Below, one piece after another: positions 52,779-61,254 of a stretch of 64,000 nucleotides of DNA. The position numbers and the translations under genes are program-made. Under the pieces are notes generated by a model that saw only the letters and a program-made list of their open reading frames with translations, ran no database searches and was not told the origin of the DNA. Position 1 is the stretch's first letter; every line of letters starts with the position of its first letter. Origin of the DNA: Candidatus Rubneribacter avistercoris (lineage in GTDB: Bacteria; Actinomycetota; Coriobacteriia; Coriobacteriales; Eggerthellaceae); contig DXCU01000103.1 in assembly GCA_019115845.1 (NCBI GenBank), positions 46,011-110,010 on the forward strand, written 5' to 3'.

Positions 52779-53360
52779 ATGGAACCGAACATCAAAGAAG
52801 TGGCGGGGCGCATCCGCGCGCTGCGCGAGGACCTCGACATCACCATGCAGGAGATGGCCGACGCGACGGGCCGGTCGGTGGCCGAGTACGCCGCGCAGGA
52901 GTCCGGCGAGCAGGATCTGTCGTTCACGTTCCTCTACAAGTGCGCCCAGCGTCTGGGCGTCGACGTGATAGAGCTGCTCACCGGCGAGGACCCGCACCTT
53001 TCCGGCTACTCGCTCACGCGGGCCGCCGACGGGCTTTCCATCAAGCGGCGCGCCGGGTTCGAGTACCTGCACAAGGCCCCGCATTTCAAGAACAAGCTGG
53101 CCGAGCCGTTCTTGGTCACGGCACCCTACCTGGAGGAGGAGCAGGATCGGCCCATCCACCTGTCCTATCACAAAGGCCAGGAGCTGGATTTCGTCATCTC
53201 GGGCAGAATGCGCTTCGCCTACGAGGACCACGTGGAGGAGCTTGAGGCGGGCGATCTGCTCATGTACGACTCGGGCCGCGGCCACGGCATGATAGCCACC
53301 GGCGGCGAGCCGTGCGTGTTTTTGGCCGTCGTCATGAAGCCGAACGGGGAGATTATCTAG
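52779..53360 (+). CDS. XRE-cupin transcriptional regulator, copy 1
   Basis: 193-aa regulator with an N-terminal XRE-type helix-turn-helix (about 5-65, VAGRIRALREDLDITMQEMADATGRSVAEYAAQE) and a C-terminal cupin domain (about 110-190, QELDFVISGRMRFAYEDHVEELEAGDLLMYDSGRGHGMIATGGEPCVFLAVV). Such proteins sense a small ligand or metal through the cupin. ATG 52779 is behind AAAAGGAGGT. It precedes the first acyl-CoA synthetase by about 120 bases; a paralogue stands before the second synthetase. Confidence 0.88.
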   Translation: MEPNIKEVAGRIRALREDLDITMQEMADATGRSVAEYAAQESGEQDLSFTFLYKCAQRLGVDVIELLTGEDPHLSGYSLTRAADGLSIKRRAGFEYLHKAPHFKNKLAEPFLVTAPYLEEEQDRPIHLSYHKGQELDFVISGRMRFAYEDHVEELEAGDLLMYDSGRGHGMIATGGEPCVFLAVVMKPNGEII

Positions 53361-53420
53361 GCGCTGCCGTCTGCGGGCGCGTCCGTTGCGGCGGGCGCGC
53401 GCTTTCGGCAGCGCCGTTTT
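53360..53420 (+). terminator. Hairpin with T-run after XRE-cupin copy 1
   Basis: GGCGCTGCCG and CGGCAGCGCC form a 10-bp stem around a 36-base loop, ending in GTTTT. It may separate regulator and synthetase transcripts, or act as an attenuator before the synthetase. Confidence 0.5.
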
Positions 53421-53483
53421 CGAGACGATCCTATCCGTTTGGCGGCGCGACGCCGCCGCGTGCCTTGAAAGAAGACCAATCCA

Positions 53484-55259
53484 ATGAGAAACATCAACGA
53501 GCGTTTCGTCACCGAAGCCTACGACGAGGGCGGCCTGCTCACGGAGTTCGCCGTCAACTGCCCCGACTCCTTCAACTTCGGCTACGACGTGGTGGACGAC
53601 ATAGCCGAGAACGACCCCGACCGCCGCGCCATGGTGTGGTGCAACCCCGAGGGCGAGGAGCACGTGTTCACGTTCGCCGACATGAAGAGGTGGTCGGACA
53701 AGACGGCGAACTTCCTGGCCGAGGCCGGCATCGGGCGGGGCGACTACGTCATGGTCATCCTGCGCCGCCACTACCAGTTCTGGTTCGTAGCCACGGCGCT
53801 CGCGAAGCTCGGCGCCGTCATGGTGCCCGCCACGTTCATGCTCAAGGAGCACGATCTGGAGTACCGCCTGAACGGCGCGTCCGTGAAGGCGATCATCGCC
53901 ACCTCGCTCGGCTCCATCGCCGATGTGACGGACCGCGTGGCCGACGCGTGCCCCACGCTGGAAACACGCATCCTCGTGAACGGCGCGGGCGGCGGCCTCA
54001 CGCCGGAGGACGCCGAGGGTAACCTCGTGCTCCCCGACGACGGGGAGCCTTTGGGGCCGGCGCTGTCCGGGCCGGAGGGCGTGTGCGCCGCACCGGCCGA
54101 GCGCGAGGGCTGGCTCGACTTCAACACGGGCGTGCGCGCGGCTTCTGCGGACTTCGCGCGCCGCGAGACGCGGGCGGCCGACCCCATGCTCATGTACTTC
54201 TCCTCCGGCACGTCGGGTAATCCCAAGATGGTGCTGCACGACTCCGAGTACGCCATCGCGCACCTGGTCACGGCCAAGCACTGGCACAACGTGGACCCCG
54301 ACGGCCTGCACTTCACCATCGCCGACACGGGCTGGGGCAAGGCCGTGTGGGGCAAGTACTACGGCCAGTGGCTCATGGAGGCGTGCGTGTTCACTTACGA
54401 CTTCGACCGCTTCCGCCCCGCCGACATCCTCTCGCTCATCGGCAGGTACGGCATCACCACGCTGTGCTGCCCGCCCACCATGTACCGCATGATGATGGCC
54501 GAGGACGTGGACGCCTACGACCTTTCGTCGCTTGCGTACTCCACCACGGCGGGCGAGGCGCTCAACCCCGACCTGTTCGATTTTTGGAAGGAGCACACAG
54601 GCCTCACCATTTACGAAGGGTTCGGGCAGACCGAAACGCCGCTCACCATCGCCAACCTCACGGGATCGGTGCCGCGCCCGGGATCCATGGGAAAGCCCAT
54701 CCCGCTCTACAACGTGGAGATCCAGCGCCCCGACGGCTCGCGCTGCGACACGGGCGAGACGGGGGAGGTGTGCATCGACATCAGCCGGAAGGCGCCCGGC
54801 ATCATGCTGGAGTACTACCGCGACCCTGAGAAGACGCACGCCGCCATGCACGACGGCTGGTACCACACCGGCGACACGGCCTGGTGCGACGAGGACGGCT
54901 ACTTCTGGTACGTGGGGCGCAACGACGACGTCATCAAGTCGAGCGGCTACCGCATAGGCCCCTTCGAGATAGAGAGCGTGCTGCTGGAGCACGAGGCGGT
55001 GCGCGAGTGCGCCGTCACGGGCGTGCCCGACCCGGTGCGCGGCAAGGCCGTGAAGGCCACCGTCGTGCTGGCGGAGGGCTTCGCGGGCACCGACGCGCTC
55101 ACGCGCGAGCTGCAGACCTGGGTGAAGCGCAAGACCGCGCCGTACAAGTACCCCCGCATCGTGGAGTACGCCGACGCGCTGCCGAAAACCGTCAACGGCA
55201 AGATCCGCCGTGCGGCTATCCGCGAGGCTGACGAGGCGGCGCCCGAGGGCCTCGTATGA
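53484..55259 (+). CDS. AMP-forming acyl-CoA synthetase, copy 1
   Basis: 591-aa adenylate-forming enzyme, similar in layout to medium-chain acyl-CoA synthetases, activating a carboxylic acid with ATP and CoA. Adenylation motifs: MYFSSGTSGNPKMVLH (A3/P-loop), YEGFGQTETP (A5), WYHTGDTAWCDEDGYFWYVGRNDDVIKSSGYRIGPFEIES (A7-A8) and PKTVNGKIRR with the catalytic A10 Lys. It starts at ATG 53484 and overlaps the next gene by 4 bases. A clear paralogue lies at 59554. Acid substrate unknown; branched-chain or aromatic acids are possible from the neighbouring oxidoreductase. Confidence 0.9.
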   Translation: MRNINERFVTEAYDEGGLLTEFAVNCPDSFNFGYDVVDDIAENDPDRRAMVWCNPEGEEHVFTFADMKRWSDKTANFLAEAGIGRGDYVMVILRRHYQFWFVATALAKLGAVMVPATFMLKEHDLEYRLNGASVKAIIATSLGSIADVTDRVADACPTLETRILVNGAGGGLTPEDAEGNLVLPDDGEPLGPALSGPEGVCAAPAEREGWLDFNTGVRAASADFARRETRAADPMLMYFSSGTSGNPKMVLHDSEYAIAHLVTAKHWHNVDPDGLHFTIADTGWGKAVWGKYYGQWLMEACVFTYDFDRFRPADILSLIGRYGITTLCCPPTMYRMMMAEDVDAYDLSSLAYSTTAGEALNPDLFDFWKEHTGLTIYEGFGQTETPLTIANLTGSVPRPGSMGKPIPLYNVEIQRPDGSRCDTGETGEVCIDISRKAPGIMLEYYRDPEKTHAAMHDGWYHTGDTAWCDEDGYFWYVGRNDDVIKSSGYRIGPFEIESVLLEHEAVRECAVTGVPDPVRGKAVKATVVLAEGFAGTDALTRELQTWVKRKTAPYKYPRIVEYADALPKTVNGKIRRAAIREADEAAPEGLV

Positions 55260-55984
55260 CAGGCGGCGGGCGCTGGGAGCCTTCCGCCCCCGTGGTCGTC
55301 GTCGTGGGGCACTACGGGGTGGGGAAGACCAACCTGTCGCTTAACCTGGCCTTCGACGCGCGGGAGCGCGGGAGCGCGGTGGCGCTGGTGGACCTGGACG
55401 TGGTGAACCCCTACTTCCGGTCGAGCGGCAGCCGCGCGCTTCTGGAGGAGCGCGGCGTGCGCCTGGTGGCGCCGGTGTTCGCCGGCACGAACCTGGACGG
55501 CCCGAGCCTGTCGCCGGAGGTTCCGGCCGCGATCGAGTGGGCGCGGGCGGCGCCGGGGCGCGTGGCGGTTGTGGACGCGGGCGGCGACGACGCGGGCGCA
55601 ACGGCGCTCGGGCGCTTCGCGGACGCGGTGGCCGCAGGACCCTACGAGATGCTCTATGTGGTGAACCGCTCCCGCAACCTCACGCAGGATCCGGCCGGCG
55701 CGGCGGAGGTGCTGCGCGAAGTGGAGGCCGCGAGCCGCTTGCGCGCGACGGCCGTCGTCAACAACACGCACCTCAAAGGCGACACCGACCTCGAGACGAT
55801 CAGGCGGGGGATCCCCTTCGCCGAGGAGGTCGCGCGCGCTTCGGGCCTTCCGCTCGCGTTCACCACGGCGCCGACCGCGTTGGCTGATGTGCTCGCCGAC
55901 CGGCAAAACGACCGCTTTCGGCAAACCGACGGCGGGTGCGGGGCCTATCCTGTGCGAGTATACGTGAGGACACCTTGGGAATAG
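55256..55984 (+). CDS. P-loop ATPase of unknown role in the oxidoreductase cluster
   Basis: 242-aa ParA/MinD-like nucleotide-binding protein. Walker A is VVGHYGVGKTNLSLNLA near residue 19; ALVDLDVVNPYFRSSG is the switch/A'-like segment, and RVAVVDAGGDDAGATALG resembles Walker B. Ferredoxin, CooC or nitrogenase-type ATPases of this fold insert metals or regulate partner enzymes. Overlap with the synthetase (ATGA) and position before the oxidoreductase suggest a maturation or reactivation factor, by context only. No Cys motif for an iron-sulfur cluster is seen. Confidence 0.78.
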   Translation: MTGGGRWEPSAPVVVVVGHYGVGKTNLSLNLAFDARERGSAVALVDLDVVNPYFRSSGSRALLEERGVRLVAPVFAGTNLDGPSLSPEVPAAIEWARAAPGRVAVVDAGGDDAGATALGRFADAVAAGPYEMLYVVNRSRNLTQDPAGAAEVLREVEAASRLRATAVVNNTHLKGDTDLETIRRGIPFAEEVARASGLPLAFTTAPTALADVLADRQNDRFRQTDGGCGAYPVRVYVRTPWE

Positions 55985-56052
55985 ACAAGAGGGGCGCCGC
56001 GCATCGAAGGAGGCGGGGCGCCCTGCCCGTTTGAGACGAGAGAGGCGAGGCA

Positions 56053-56259
56053 ATGGCGAGAATCAGCGTGGACGACTCCTTCTGCAAGGGGTGCGGCCTG
56101 TGCGTCGACGCGTGCCCTGTGGGCATCGTCGAGCTTGACCGAGAGACGATCACGGCGAAGGGCTACCATCCGGCGCGCTGCGTGGACCAGGACGCGTGCA
56201 CCGGTTGCGCGTCCTGCGCGACGATGTGCCCGGACGTCGCGATCACGGTGGAAAGGTAG
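56053..56259 (+). CDS. korD: 2-oxoacid:ferredoxin oxidoreductase, ferredoxin (delta) subunit
   Basis: 68-aa two-cluster ferredoxin: CKGCGLCVDACPVGIV and CTGCASCATMCPDVAI. This is the delta-type subunit of multi-subunit 2-oxoacid oxidoreductases (KorD/VorD), accepting electrons from the TPP core. It directly precedes the alpha subunit by 5 bases. ATG 56053. Confidence 0.92.
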   Translation: MARISVDDSFCKGCGLCVDACPVGIVELDRETITAKGYHPARCVDQDACTGCASCATMCPDVAITVER

Positions 56260-56264
56260 GGGGC

Positions 56265-57344
56265 ATGGCGGAGAAAGTTCTCATGAAGGGCAACGAGGCC
56301 CTGGCGGAGGCCGCGCTGCGTGCGGGCTGCCGCTTTTTCTTCGGGTATCCCATCACGCCGCAGACAGAGCTTGCGGCCTACATGTCAAAGCGCATGCCGA
56401 AGGTGGGCGGCACGTATCTGCAGGCCGAGAGCGAGGTCGCTGCCATCAACATGGTGTACGGCGCCGCAGCCGCCGGTGCGCGCGTCATGACGTCGTCGTC
56501 CTCGCCGGGCATCTCGCTCAAGGGGGAGGGCATCTCCTACATGGCCGGCGCCGACCTTCCGGGCGTCATCATCAACGTGCAGCGCGGCGGCCCGGGCCTC
56601 GGCGGCATCCAGCCTTCGCAGGCCGACTACTGGCAGGCGACGCGCGCGCTCGGCCACGGCGATTTCCACGTGGTGGTGTACGCGCCCTCCACGGTGCAGG
56701 AGATGGCCGACTACGCCTACGGCGCCTTCGACGTGGCCGACAAGTACCGCACGCCCGTCATGATCCTGGCCGACGGCATGCTCGGCCAGATGATGGAGCC
56801 GGTGGAGCTGCCGGACCCCCTCGATCCGGCCGACCTCCCCGAAAAGCCCTGGGCCACCTCCGGCCACGGGCATGCGCGCGCACACAACGTGGTGAACTCG
56901 CTTTACCTCACCGCCGACGCGCTTGAGCGGCTCAACGTCGAACGCTACGAGCGCTACGCGCGGATCGAGCGCGACGAGCAGCGCGCGGAGACGTTCATGA
57001 CCGACGATGCCGACATCGTGGCGGTGGCGTTCGGCGCGAGTGCCCGTGTGGCCCGCTCGGCCGTGGTCGCCGCGCGCGAGCAGGGCATCAAGGCCGGCCT
57101 CGTCAGACCGATCACGCTGTGGCCGTTCCCCGTGGACGCCATCGAGGCCACCGTGCCCTCCGCGAAGGCGTACCTGTCCGTGGAGATGAGCATGGGCCAG
57201 ATGGTCGACGACGTGCGCCTGGCCGTGGCGGGCCGGCGGCCCGTCGACTTCTACGGCCGCACCGGCGGCGTCATCCCGACGCCCGCCGAGGTGCTGGGCA
57301 AACTCGCGACCATGAACGAGGACCTTGCGAAAGGAGGGGAGTAG
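56265..57344 (+). CDS. korA: 2-oxoacid:ferredoxin oxidoreductase, alpha subunit (VorB/KorA-like)
   Basis: 359-aa alpha subunit, containing the pyrimidine-binding and transketolase C domains. MKGNEALAEAALRAGCRFFFGYPITPQTELAAYMSKRMPKVGG and ESEVAAINMVYGAAAAGARVMTSSSSPGISLK are typical of the 3-methyl-2-oxobutanoate (VorB) or 2-oxoglutarate (KorA) branch. ATG 56265 follows the ferredoxin stop by 5 bases. The enzyme converts a 2-oxoacid and CoA to acyl-CoA, CO2 and reduced ferredoxin, or the reverse. Which oxoacid is used cannot be told from sequence. Confidence 0.92.
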   Translation: MAEKVLMKGNEALAEAALRAGCRFFFGYPITPQTELAAYMSKRMPKVGGTYLQAESEVAAINMVYGAAAAGARVMTSSSSPGISLKGEGISYMAGADLPGVIINVQRGGPGLGGIQPSQADYWQATRALGHGDFHVVVYAPSTVQEMADYAYGAFDVADKYRTPVMILADGMLGQMMEPVELPDPLDPADLPEKPWATSGHGHARAHNVVNSLYLTADALERLNVERYERYARIERDEQRAETFMTDDADIVAVAFGASARVARSAVVAAREQGIKAGLVRPITLWPFPVDAIEATVPSAKAYLSVEMSMGQMVDDVRLAVAGRRPVDFYGRTGGVIPTPAEVLGKLATMNEDLAKGGE

Positions 57345-57347
57345 GCC

Positions 57348-58196
57348 ATGGCAGAGAAGGAGCTGAAAACCGTGTTCGAGCGTCCCCATGCGCTGCTGCC
57401 CGTCGTGACGAACTACTGCCCTGGCTGCACGCACGGCATCGTGAACCGGCTGGTGGCCGAGTGCTTGGACGAGCTGGACGTGGAGGGCCGCTCCGTGGGC
57501 GTGGCGCCCGTGGGCTGCTCGGTGATGGCGTACGACTTCTTCGGATGCGACATGATAGAGGCGGCGCACGGCCGCGCGCCGGCGGTGGCCACGGCGGTGA
57601 AGCGCGTGCATCCGGAGGGCGTCGTGTTCGCCTACCAAGGCGACGGCGACCTGGCCTCCATCGGCATGGCCGAGACCATCCACGCGGCCACGCGCGGCGA
57701 GCACATCACCGTCATCTTCATCAACAACGCCATCTACGGCATGACGGGCGGGCAGATGGCCCCCACGAGCCTGCCGAACCAGGTGACGCAGACCTCGCCC
57801 TACGGGCGCGACGTGTCCGCCGCAGGCTACCCCATCCGCGTGTGCGAGCTTCTCAGCTCGCTTGACGGCGTGGCGTACCTGGAGCGCGTGACGGTGGACT
57901 GCCCCAAAAACGTGCGCAAGGCCAAAAAGGCCATCAAGAAGGCGTTTCAAAACCAGGTGGACGGCGTGGGCTACTCGCTGGTGGAAGTGGTGTCCACCTG
58001 TCCCACGAACTGGGGCATGACGCCGCAGGAGGCGTTTGTGTGGATGCGCGAGAACATGCTGCCGTACTACCCGCTGGGCGTGTACAAAGACGTGGTGGCC
58101 GAAGGCTACGCGAACGCAGCCGAGGCCGCGGCGGCCCGGGCGGCCGCCTGCCCGATGGCCAACCCTGCCCCTGCGACGGAAGGAGGCGCGCGATGA
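57348..58196 (+). CDS. korB: 2-oxoacid:ferredoxin oxidoreductase, beta (TPP) subunit
   Basis: 282-aa thiamine diphosphate-binding subunit. NYCPGCTHGIVNRLVAEC (Cys motif), VGVAPVGCSVMAYDFFGCDM, and FAYQGDGDLASIGMAETIHA followed by IFINNAIYGMTGGQMAPTSL are the TPP/Mg2+ signatures (GDG...N). ATG 57348 follows AAGGAGGGG. It overlaps the gamma subunit by 4 bases. Confidence 0.94.
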   Translation: MAEKELKTVFERPHALLPVVTNYCPGCTHGIVNRLVAECLDELDVEGRSVGVAPVGCSVMAYDFFGCDMIEAAHGRAPAVATAVKRVHPEGVVFAYQGDGDLASIGMAETIHAATRGEHITVIFINNAIYGMTGGQMAPTSLPNQVTQTSPYGRDVSAAGYPIRVCELLSSLDGVAYLERVTVDCPKNVRKAKKAIKKAFQNQVDGVGYSLVEVVSTCPTNWGMTPQEAFVWMRENMLPYYPLGVYKDVVAEGYANAAEAAAARAAACPMANPAPATEGGAR

Positions 58197-58729
58197 GCTG
58201 CAACCTCGACATCGTGCTCGCCGGCTTCGGCGGGCAGGGCGTGCTGTTCGCCGGCAAGCTCATCGCCTACGCGGGCCTTTTGGAGGGGCGCGAGGTGTCG
58301 TGGCTGCCCTCCTACGGGCCGGAGATGCGCGGCGGCACGGCCAACTGCAGCGTGTGCCTGTCGGACGATCCCATCGGCAGTCCTCTTGTGACCTCTCCGA
58401 ACGCCCTTGTGGCCATGAACCAGCCCTCGCTCGACAAGTTCGAAGGCAGCGTGGTCGAAGGCGGCGTGGCGGTGGTGGACTCCACGCTCGTCCAGCGCGT
58501 TCCGGAGATCCCGGGCGTGCGCATGCGTGCTCTTCCCGCCACCGCCATGGCCGAGGAGGCCGGCTTCAAGAAGCTCGCCAACATCATCCTGGCCGGCAAG
58601 CTGTACGCCGAGACGTCCTTCTGCGAGGAGGAGACGCTGTGGAAGGCCATGGAGAAGTGCGTGCCCGCGAGGAAGGCCGCCATGTTGGAGATGAACAAGC
58701 AGGCGCTGAAGCTGGGCATGGAGGCGTAA
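58193..58729 (+). CDS. korC: 2-oxoacid:ferredoxin oxidoreductase, gamma subunit
   Basis: 178-aa gamma-domain subunit. LDIVLAGFGGQGVLFAGKLIAYAGLLEGREVSWLPSYGPEMRGGTANCSVCLSDDPIGSPLV is the standard gamma start. ATG 58193 overlaps korB (ATGA). It completes the four-gene oxidoreductase; a hairpin directly after its stop probably ends the transcript. Confidence 0.94.
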   Translation: MSCNLDIVLAGFGGQGVLFAGKLIAYAGLLEGREVSWLPSYGPEMRGGTANCSVCLSDDPIGSPLVTSPNALVAMNQPSLDKFEGSVVEGGVAVVDSTLVQRVPEIPGVRMRALPATAMAEEAGFKKLANIILAGKLYAETSFCEEETLWKAMEKCVPARKAAMLEMNKQALKLGMEA

Positions 58730-58730
58730 T

Positions 58731-58758
58731 GTTCCGCCGGCCTGTCGTCCGGCGGAAC
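58731..58758 (+). terminator. Hairpin after korC
   Basis: GTTCCGCCGG and CCGGCGGAAC form a perfect 10-bp stem with an 8-base loop, 2 bases after the korC stop. No T-run follows. It is the first of several hairpins before the next regulator. Confidence 0.6.
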
Positions 58759-58802
58759 AGGTCGACGCTGCGGCTTCCCGTGGCACCCGATCTCGCCCCT
58801 TT

Positions 58803-58882
58803 GCCCTGCCGCAGCGAAGCTGCGCAGGGCGCGCCCGCTCGGGCGCATAGCGTGGCACTGAACAAGCCCCTGGCTTGTTCAG
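58803..58882 (+). other. Hairpin-rich leader before XRE-cupin copy 2
   Basis: Two further stem-loops: GCCCTGCCGCAGC/GCTGCGCAGGGC (58803-58830, one bulged C) and CTGAACAAGCC/GGCTTGTTCAG (58858-58882, 11 bp, loop CCT). They may be part of a structured leader or transcription barriers. No known RNA family is recognised. Confidence 0.4.
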
Positions 58883-58980
58883 CACGTGCGAAGCACGCTC
58901 GGCCGCGAAACGGGGCGATCTCGGGCACCACGGGAACCCTCGCTGACCGATATGGACCTATGAAGTTGGAAAGGAAACCG

Positions 58981-59532
58981 ATGGTAGCTGAACTGGCTGA
59001 GATCGGCCTGCGCATCAAGGGCCTGCGTGAGGCGTGCGACGTCACGCGCGAGGAGATGGCGGTCGAGCTGGAGGTGCCGCTTGGTACGTACGAGCGCTGG
59101 GAGGAGACGGGCGAGGACGTGCCCATCTCGGCGATCTACCACATCGCGCGGCGCTTCGGCGTGGAGTTCACCGAGATCTTGACGGGCACCGCGGCGAAGC
59201 TGGACACCTATCAGGTGGTGCGCTACGGCGAGGGGCGCGAGGTGGACCGCAACCCCGAGTACCATTTCGAGGACTTGGCGTGGCGCTACGTCGGCAAGGT
59301 CATGCAGCCGCTTCTGGTGGTGCTCGACCCCTCCGACAAGCCCGCGAAGCTCGTTTCGCACTCGGGGCAGGAGTTCAACCTGGTGCTCGAGGGCACGGTC
59401 ATCGTCACCTGGGAGGACAAGGAGTTCGAGCTGCATCCCGGCGACAGCATCTACTTCAACCCCGAGCACCCGCACGGCCAGCGCTGCGCCGGCGACGTGC
59501 CTGCGAAATTCGTAACGATAATAGCCGAGTAG
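58981..59532 (+). CDS. XRE-cupin transcriptional regulator, copy 2
   Basis: 183-aa regulator built like copy 1: XRE HTH (about 4-60, IGLRIKGLREACDVTREEMAVELEVPLGTYERWEE) and cupin (about 105-183, LVSHSGQEFNLVLEGTVIVTWEDKEFELHPGDSIYFNPEHPHGQRC). The cupin keeps the His-rich HPHGQ segment that can bind metal. ATG 58981 has AAGGA five bases upstream; ATG 58960 is possible. It stands just before the second acyl-CoA synthetase. Confidence 0.88.
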   Translation: MVAELAEIGLRIKGLREACDVTREEMAVELEVPLGTYERWEETGEDVPISAIYHIARRFGVEFTEILTGTAAKLDTYQVVRYGEGREVDRNPEYHFEDLAWRYVGKVMQPLLVVLDPSDKPAKLVSHSGQEFNLVLEGTVIVTWEDKEFELHPGDSIYFNPEHPHGQRCAGDVPAKFVTIIAE

Positions 59533-59553
59533 GACGAGAGGAACGCACGACCA

Positions 59554-61227
59554 GTGGACCACATTCTGAAGAAATACTGTCCCCGCATCGATTTCGACTC
59601 CTACGAGGACTTCTACGAGAACTTCCAGATCGACGTGCCCGAGGCGTTCAACTTCGGCTTCGACGTGGTGGACGAATGGGCGCGCGTGGAGCCTGAGAAG
59701 CGCGCGCTTATGTGGTGCGACGACCACGACGAGGAGCGCACGTTCACGTTCACCGACATCTCCCGGCTGTCGAACCGGGCGGCCAACGCGTTTCGCCGCC
59801 TGGGCATCGGCAAGGGCGACGTGGTCATGATGATTTTGCGGCGTCGCTGGGAGTACTGGGTGTGCGCCGTGGCGCTGTGCAAGCTGGGCGCCACCATCAT
59901 CCCCGCGTCGCTGCAGCTCACGAAGAAGGACATCGTCTACCGCGCCGAGAGCGCGCAGGTGAAGATGGTCGTGTGCGTGAACGACGACTACGTGTGCGAG
60001 CAGATGGAGGAGGCGCTGCCCGAATCGCCCTCCATCCGCGAGCGCGTGCTGGTGGCCGGCGAGCGCGCGGGGTGGACGTCGTTCGATGCGCTCATCGAGG
60101 GCGAGTCGGAAAAGTTCGCGCGCCCGACGGGCGAGGAAGGTGTGACGAGCAAGGACATCATGCTCATCTACTTCACCTCCGGCACCACAGGGCTTGCGAA
60201 GGCCGTGTGCCACAACTTCGCGCATCCCTTGGGGCACATCATCACCGCGCGCTACTGGCAGCAGGTGCGGGAGGACGCGCTGCACATGTCCGTGACCGAC
60301 AGCGGCTGGGCGAAGTTCGGCTGGGGCAAGATCTACGGCCAGTGGATCTGCGGGGCCACCATCTTCGCCTACGACATGGACAAGTTCGTGCCGACCAAGC
60401 TTTTGCAGAAGATCCAGGACTATCGGTTGACCACGTTCTGCGCGCCGCCCACCATGTACCGCTTCATGCTGCAGGAGGACGTGGCGGCCTACGATCTGTC
60501 GAGCGTGCAGAACTTCGCCACGGCGGGCGAGCCGTTGAACGCCGAGGTGACCATCCAGTGGGAGCGCTTGACGGGCAAGAAGATCCGCGAGGGATTCGGC
60601 CAGACGGAAGGGCCGGTGCTGTTGGCCACCTTCCCCTGGATCGAGCCGCGCCCGGGTTCCATGGGCAAGCCCTCGCCGCTTTTGAACGTGAAGCTTTTGG
60701 ACGAGGACGGGTGCGAGGTGCCCGACGGCGAGGAGGGCGCCATCTGCGTCACCGGCCTGCGCGAGGCGTACCCGCCAGGTTTGTTCGTGGGCTACTACCG
60801 CGAGCCGGAGCGCACGCGCGAGGCCGTGGGCGGGGCGTACTACAACCTGCACGACATGGCGTGGCGCGATTCGGACGGTTACTGCTTCTTCGTGGGGCGC
60901 AACGACGACGTCATCAAGTGCTCGGGCTACCGCATTGGGCCTTTCGAGGTGGAAAGCGCGCTCATCGAGCATCCCGCGGTGGTGGAGTGCGCCGTCACGG
61001 CCGCGCCCGACCCCATCCGCGGCAAGGTGGTGAAGGCCACCGTGGTGCTCGCGCGGGGCTGGGAACCGTCTGATGATCTGGTGCGCGAGCTGCAGGAGCA
61101 CGTGAAGCACACGACCGCGCCCTACAAGTATCCGCGCATCGTGGAGTTCACCGACGAGCTGCCCAAGACCATCGGCGGCAAGATCAAGCGCAAGCTCATC
61201 CGCCAAACCGACGGCATAGAGGACTAA
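59554..61227 (+). CDS. AMP-forming acyl-CoA synthetase, copy 2
   Basis: 557-aa paralogue of the synthetase at 53484. Motifs: IYFTSGTTGLAKAVCH (A3), REGFGQTEGPVLLATFPW (A5), MAWRDSDGYCFFVGRNDDVIKCSGYRIGPFEVES (A7-A8) and PKTIGGKIKRKLIR (A10 Lys). Both copies begin with a similar DSFNFG/EAFNFG segment. The start is GTG 59554 with a weak ribosome site. It probably activates a related but different acid and is regulated by the preceding XRE-cupin protein. Confidence 0.9.
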   Translation: MDHILKKYCPRIDFDSYEDFYENFQIDVPEAFNFGFDVVDEWARVEPEKRALMWCDDHDEERTFTFTDISRLSNRAANAFRRLGIGKGDVVMMILRRRWEYWVCAVALCKLGATIIPASLQLTKKDIVYRAESAQVKMVVCVNDDYVCEQMEEALPESPSIRERVLVAGERAGWTSFDALIEGESEKFARPTGEEGVTSKDIMLIYFTSGTTGLAKAVCHNFAHPLGHIITARYWQQVREDALHMSVTDSGWAKFGWGKIYGQWICGATIFAYDMDKFVPTKLLQKIQDYRLTTFCAPPTMYRFMLQEDVAAYDLSSVQNFATAGEPLNAEVTIQWERLTGKKIREGFGQTEGPVLLATFPWIEPRPGSMGKPSPLLNVKLLDEDGCEVPDGEEGAICVTGLREAYPPGLFVGYYREPERTREAVGGAYYNLHDMAWRDSDGYCFFVGRNDDVIKCSGYRIGPFEVESALIEHPAVVECAVTAAPDPIRGKVVKATVVLARGWEPSDDLVRELQEHVKHTTAPYKYPRIVEFTDELPKTIGGKIKRKLIRQTDGIED

Positions 61228-61228
61228 A

Positions 61229-61254
61229 CGAGGGGCGCCTGCGGGCGCCCCTCG
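61229..61254 (+). terminator. Terminator after acyl-CoA synthetase copy 2
   Basis: CGAGGGGCGCC and GGCGCCCCTCG form a perfect 11-bp stem with a TGCG loop, 2 bases after the stop. No T-run, but a strong stem. Confidence 0.6.

Noticed and set aside
50604-54992. 1462-aa minus-strand ORF
   Set aside because: Runs opposite rsmB, the XRE-cupin gene and acyl-CoA synthetase; low-complexity His/Arg/Val composition and no domain.
55985-56052. GGGCGCC...GGCGCCC pairing before the ferredoxin gene as a terminator
   Set aside because: Stem is short with a long loop and no T-run, and the genes on both sides appear functionally linked.
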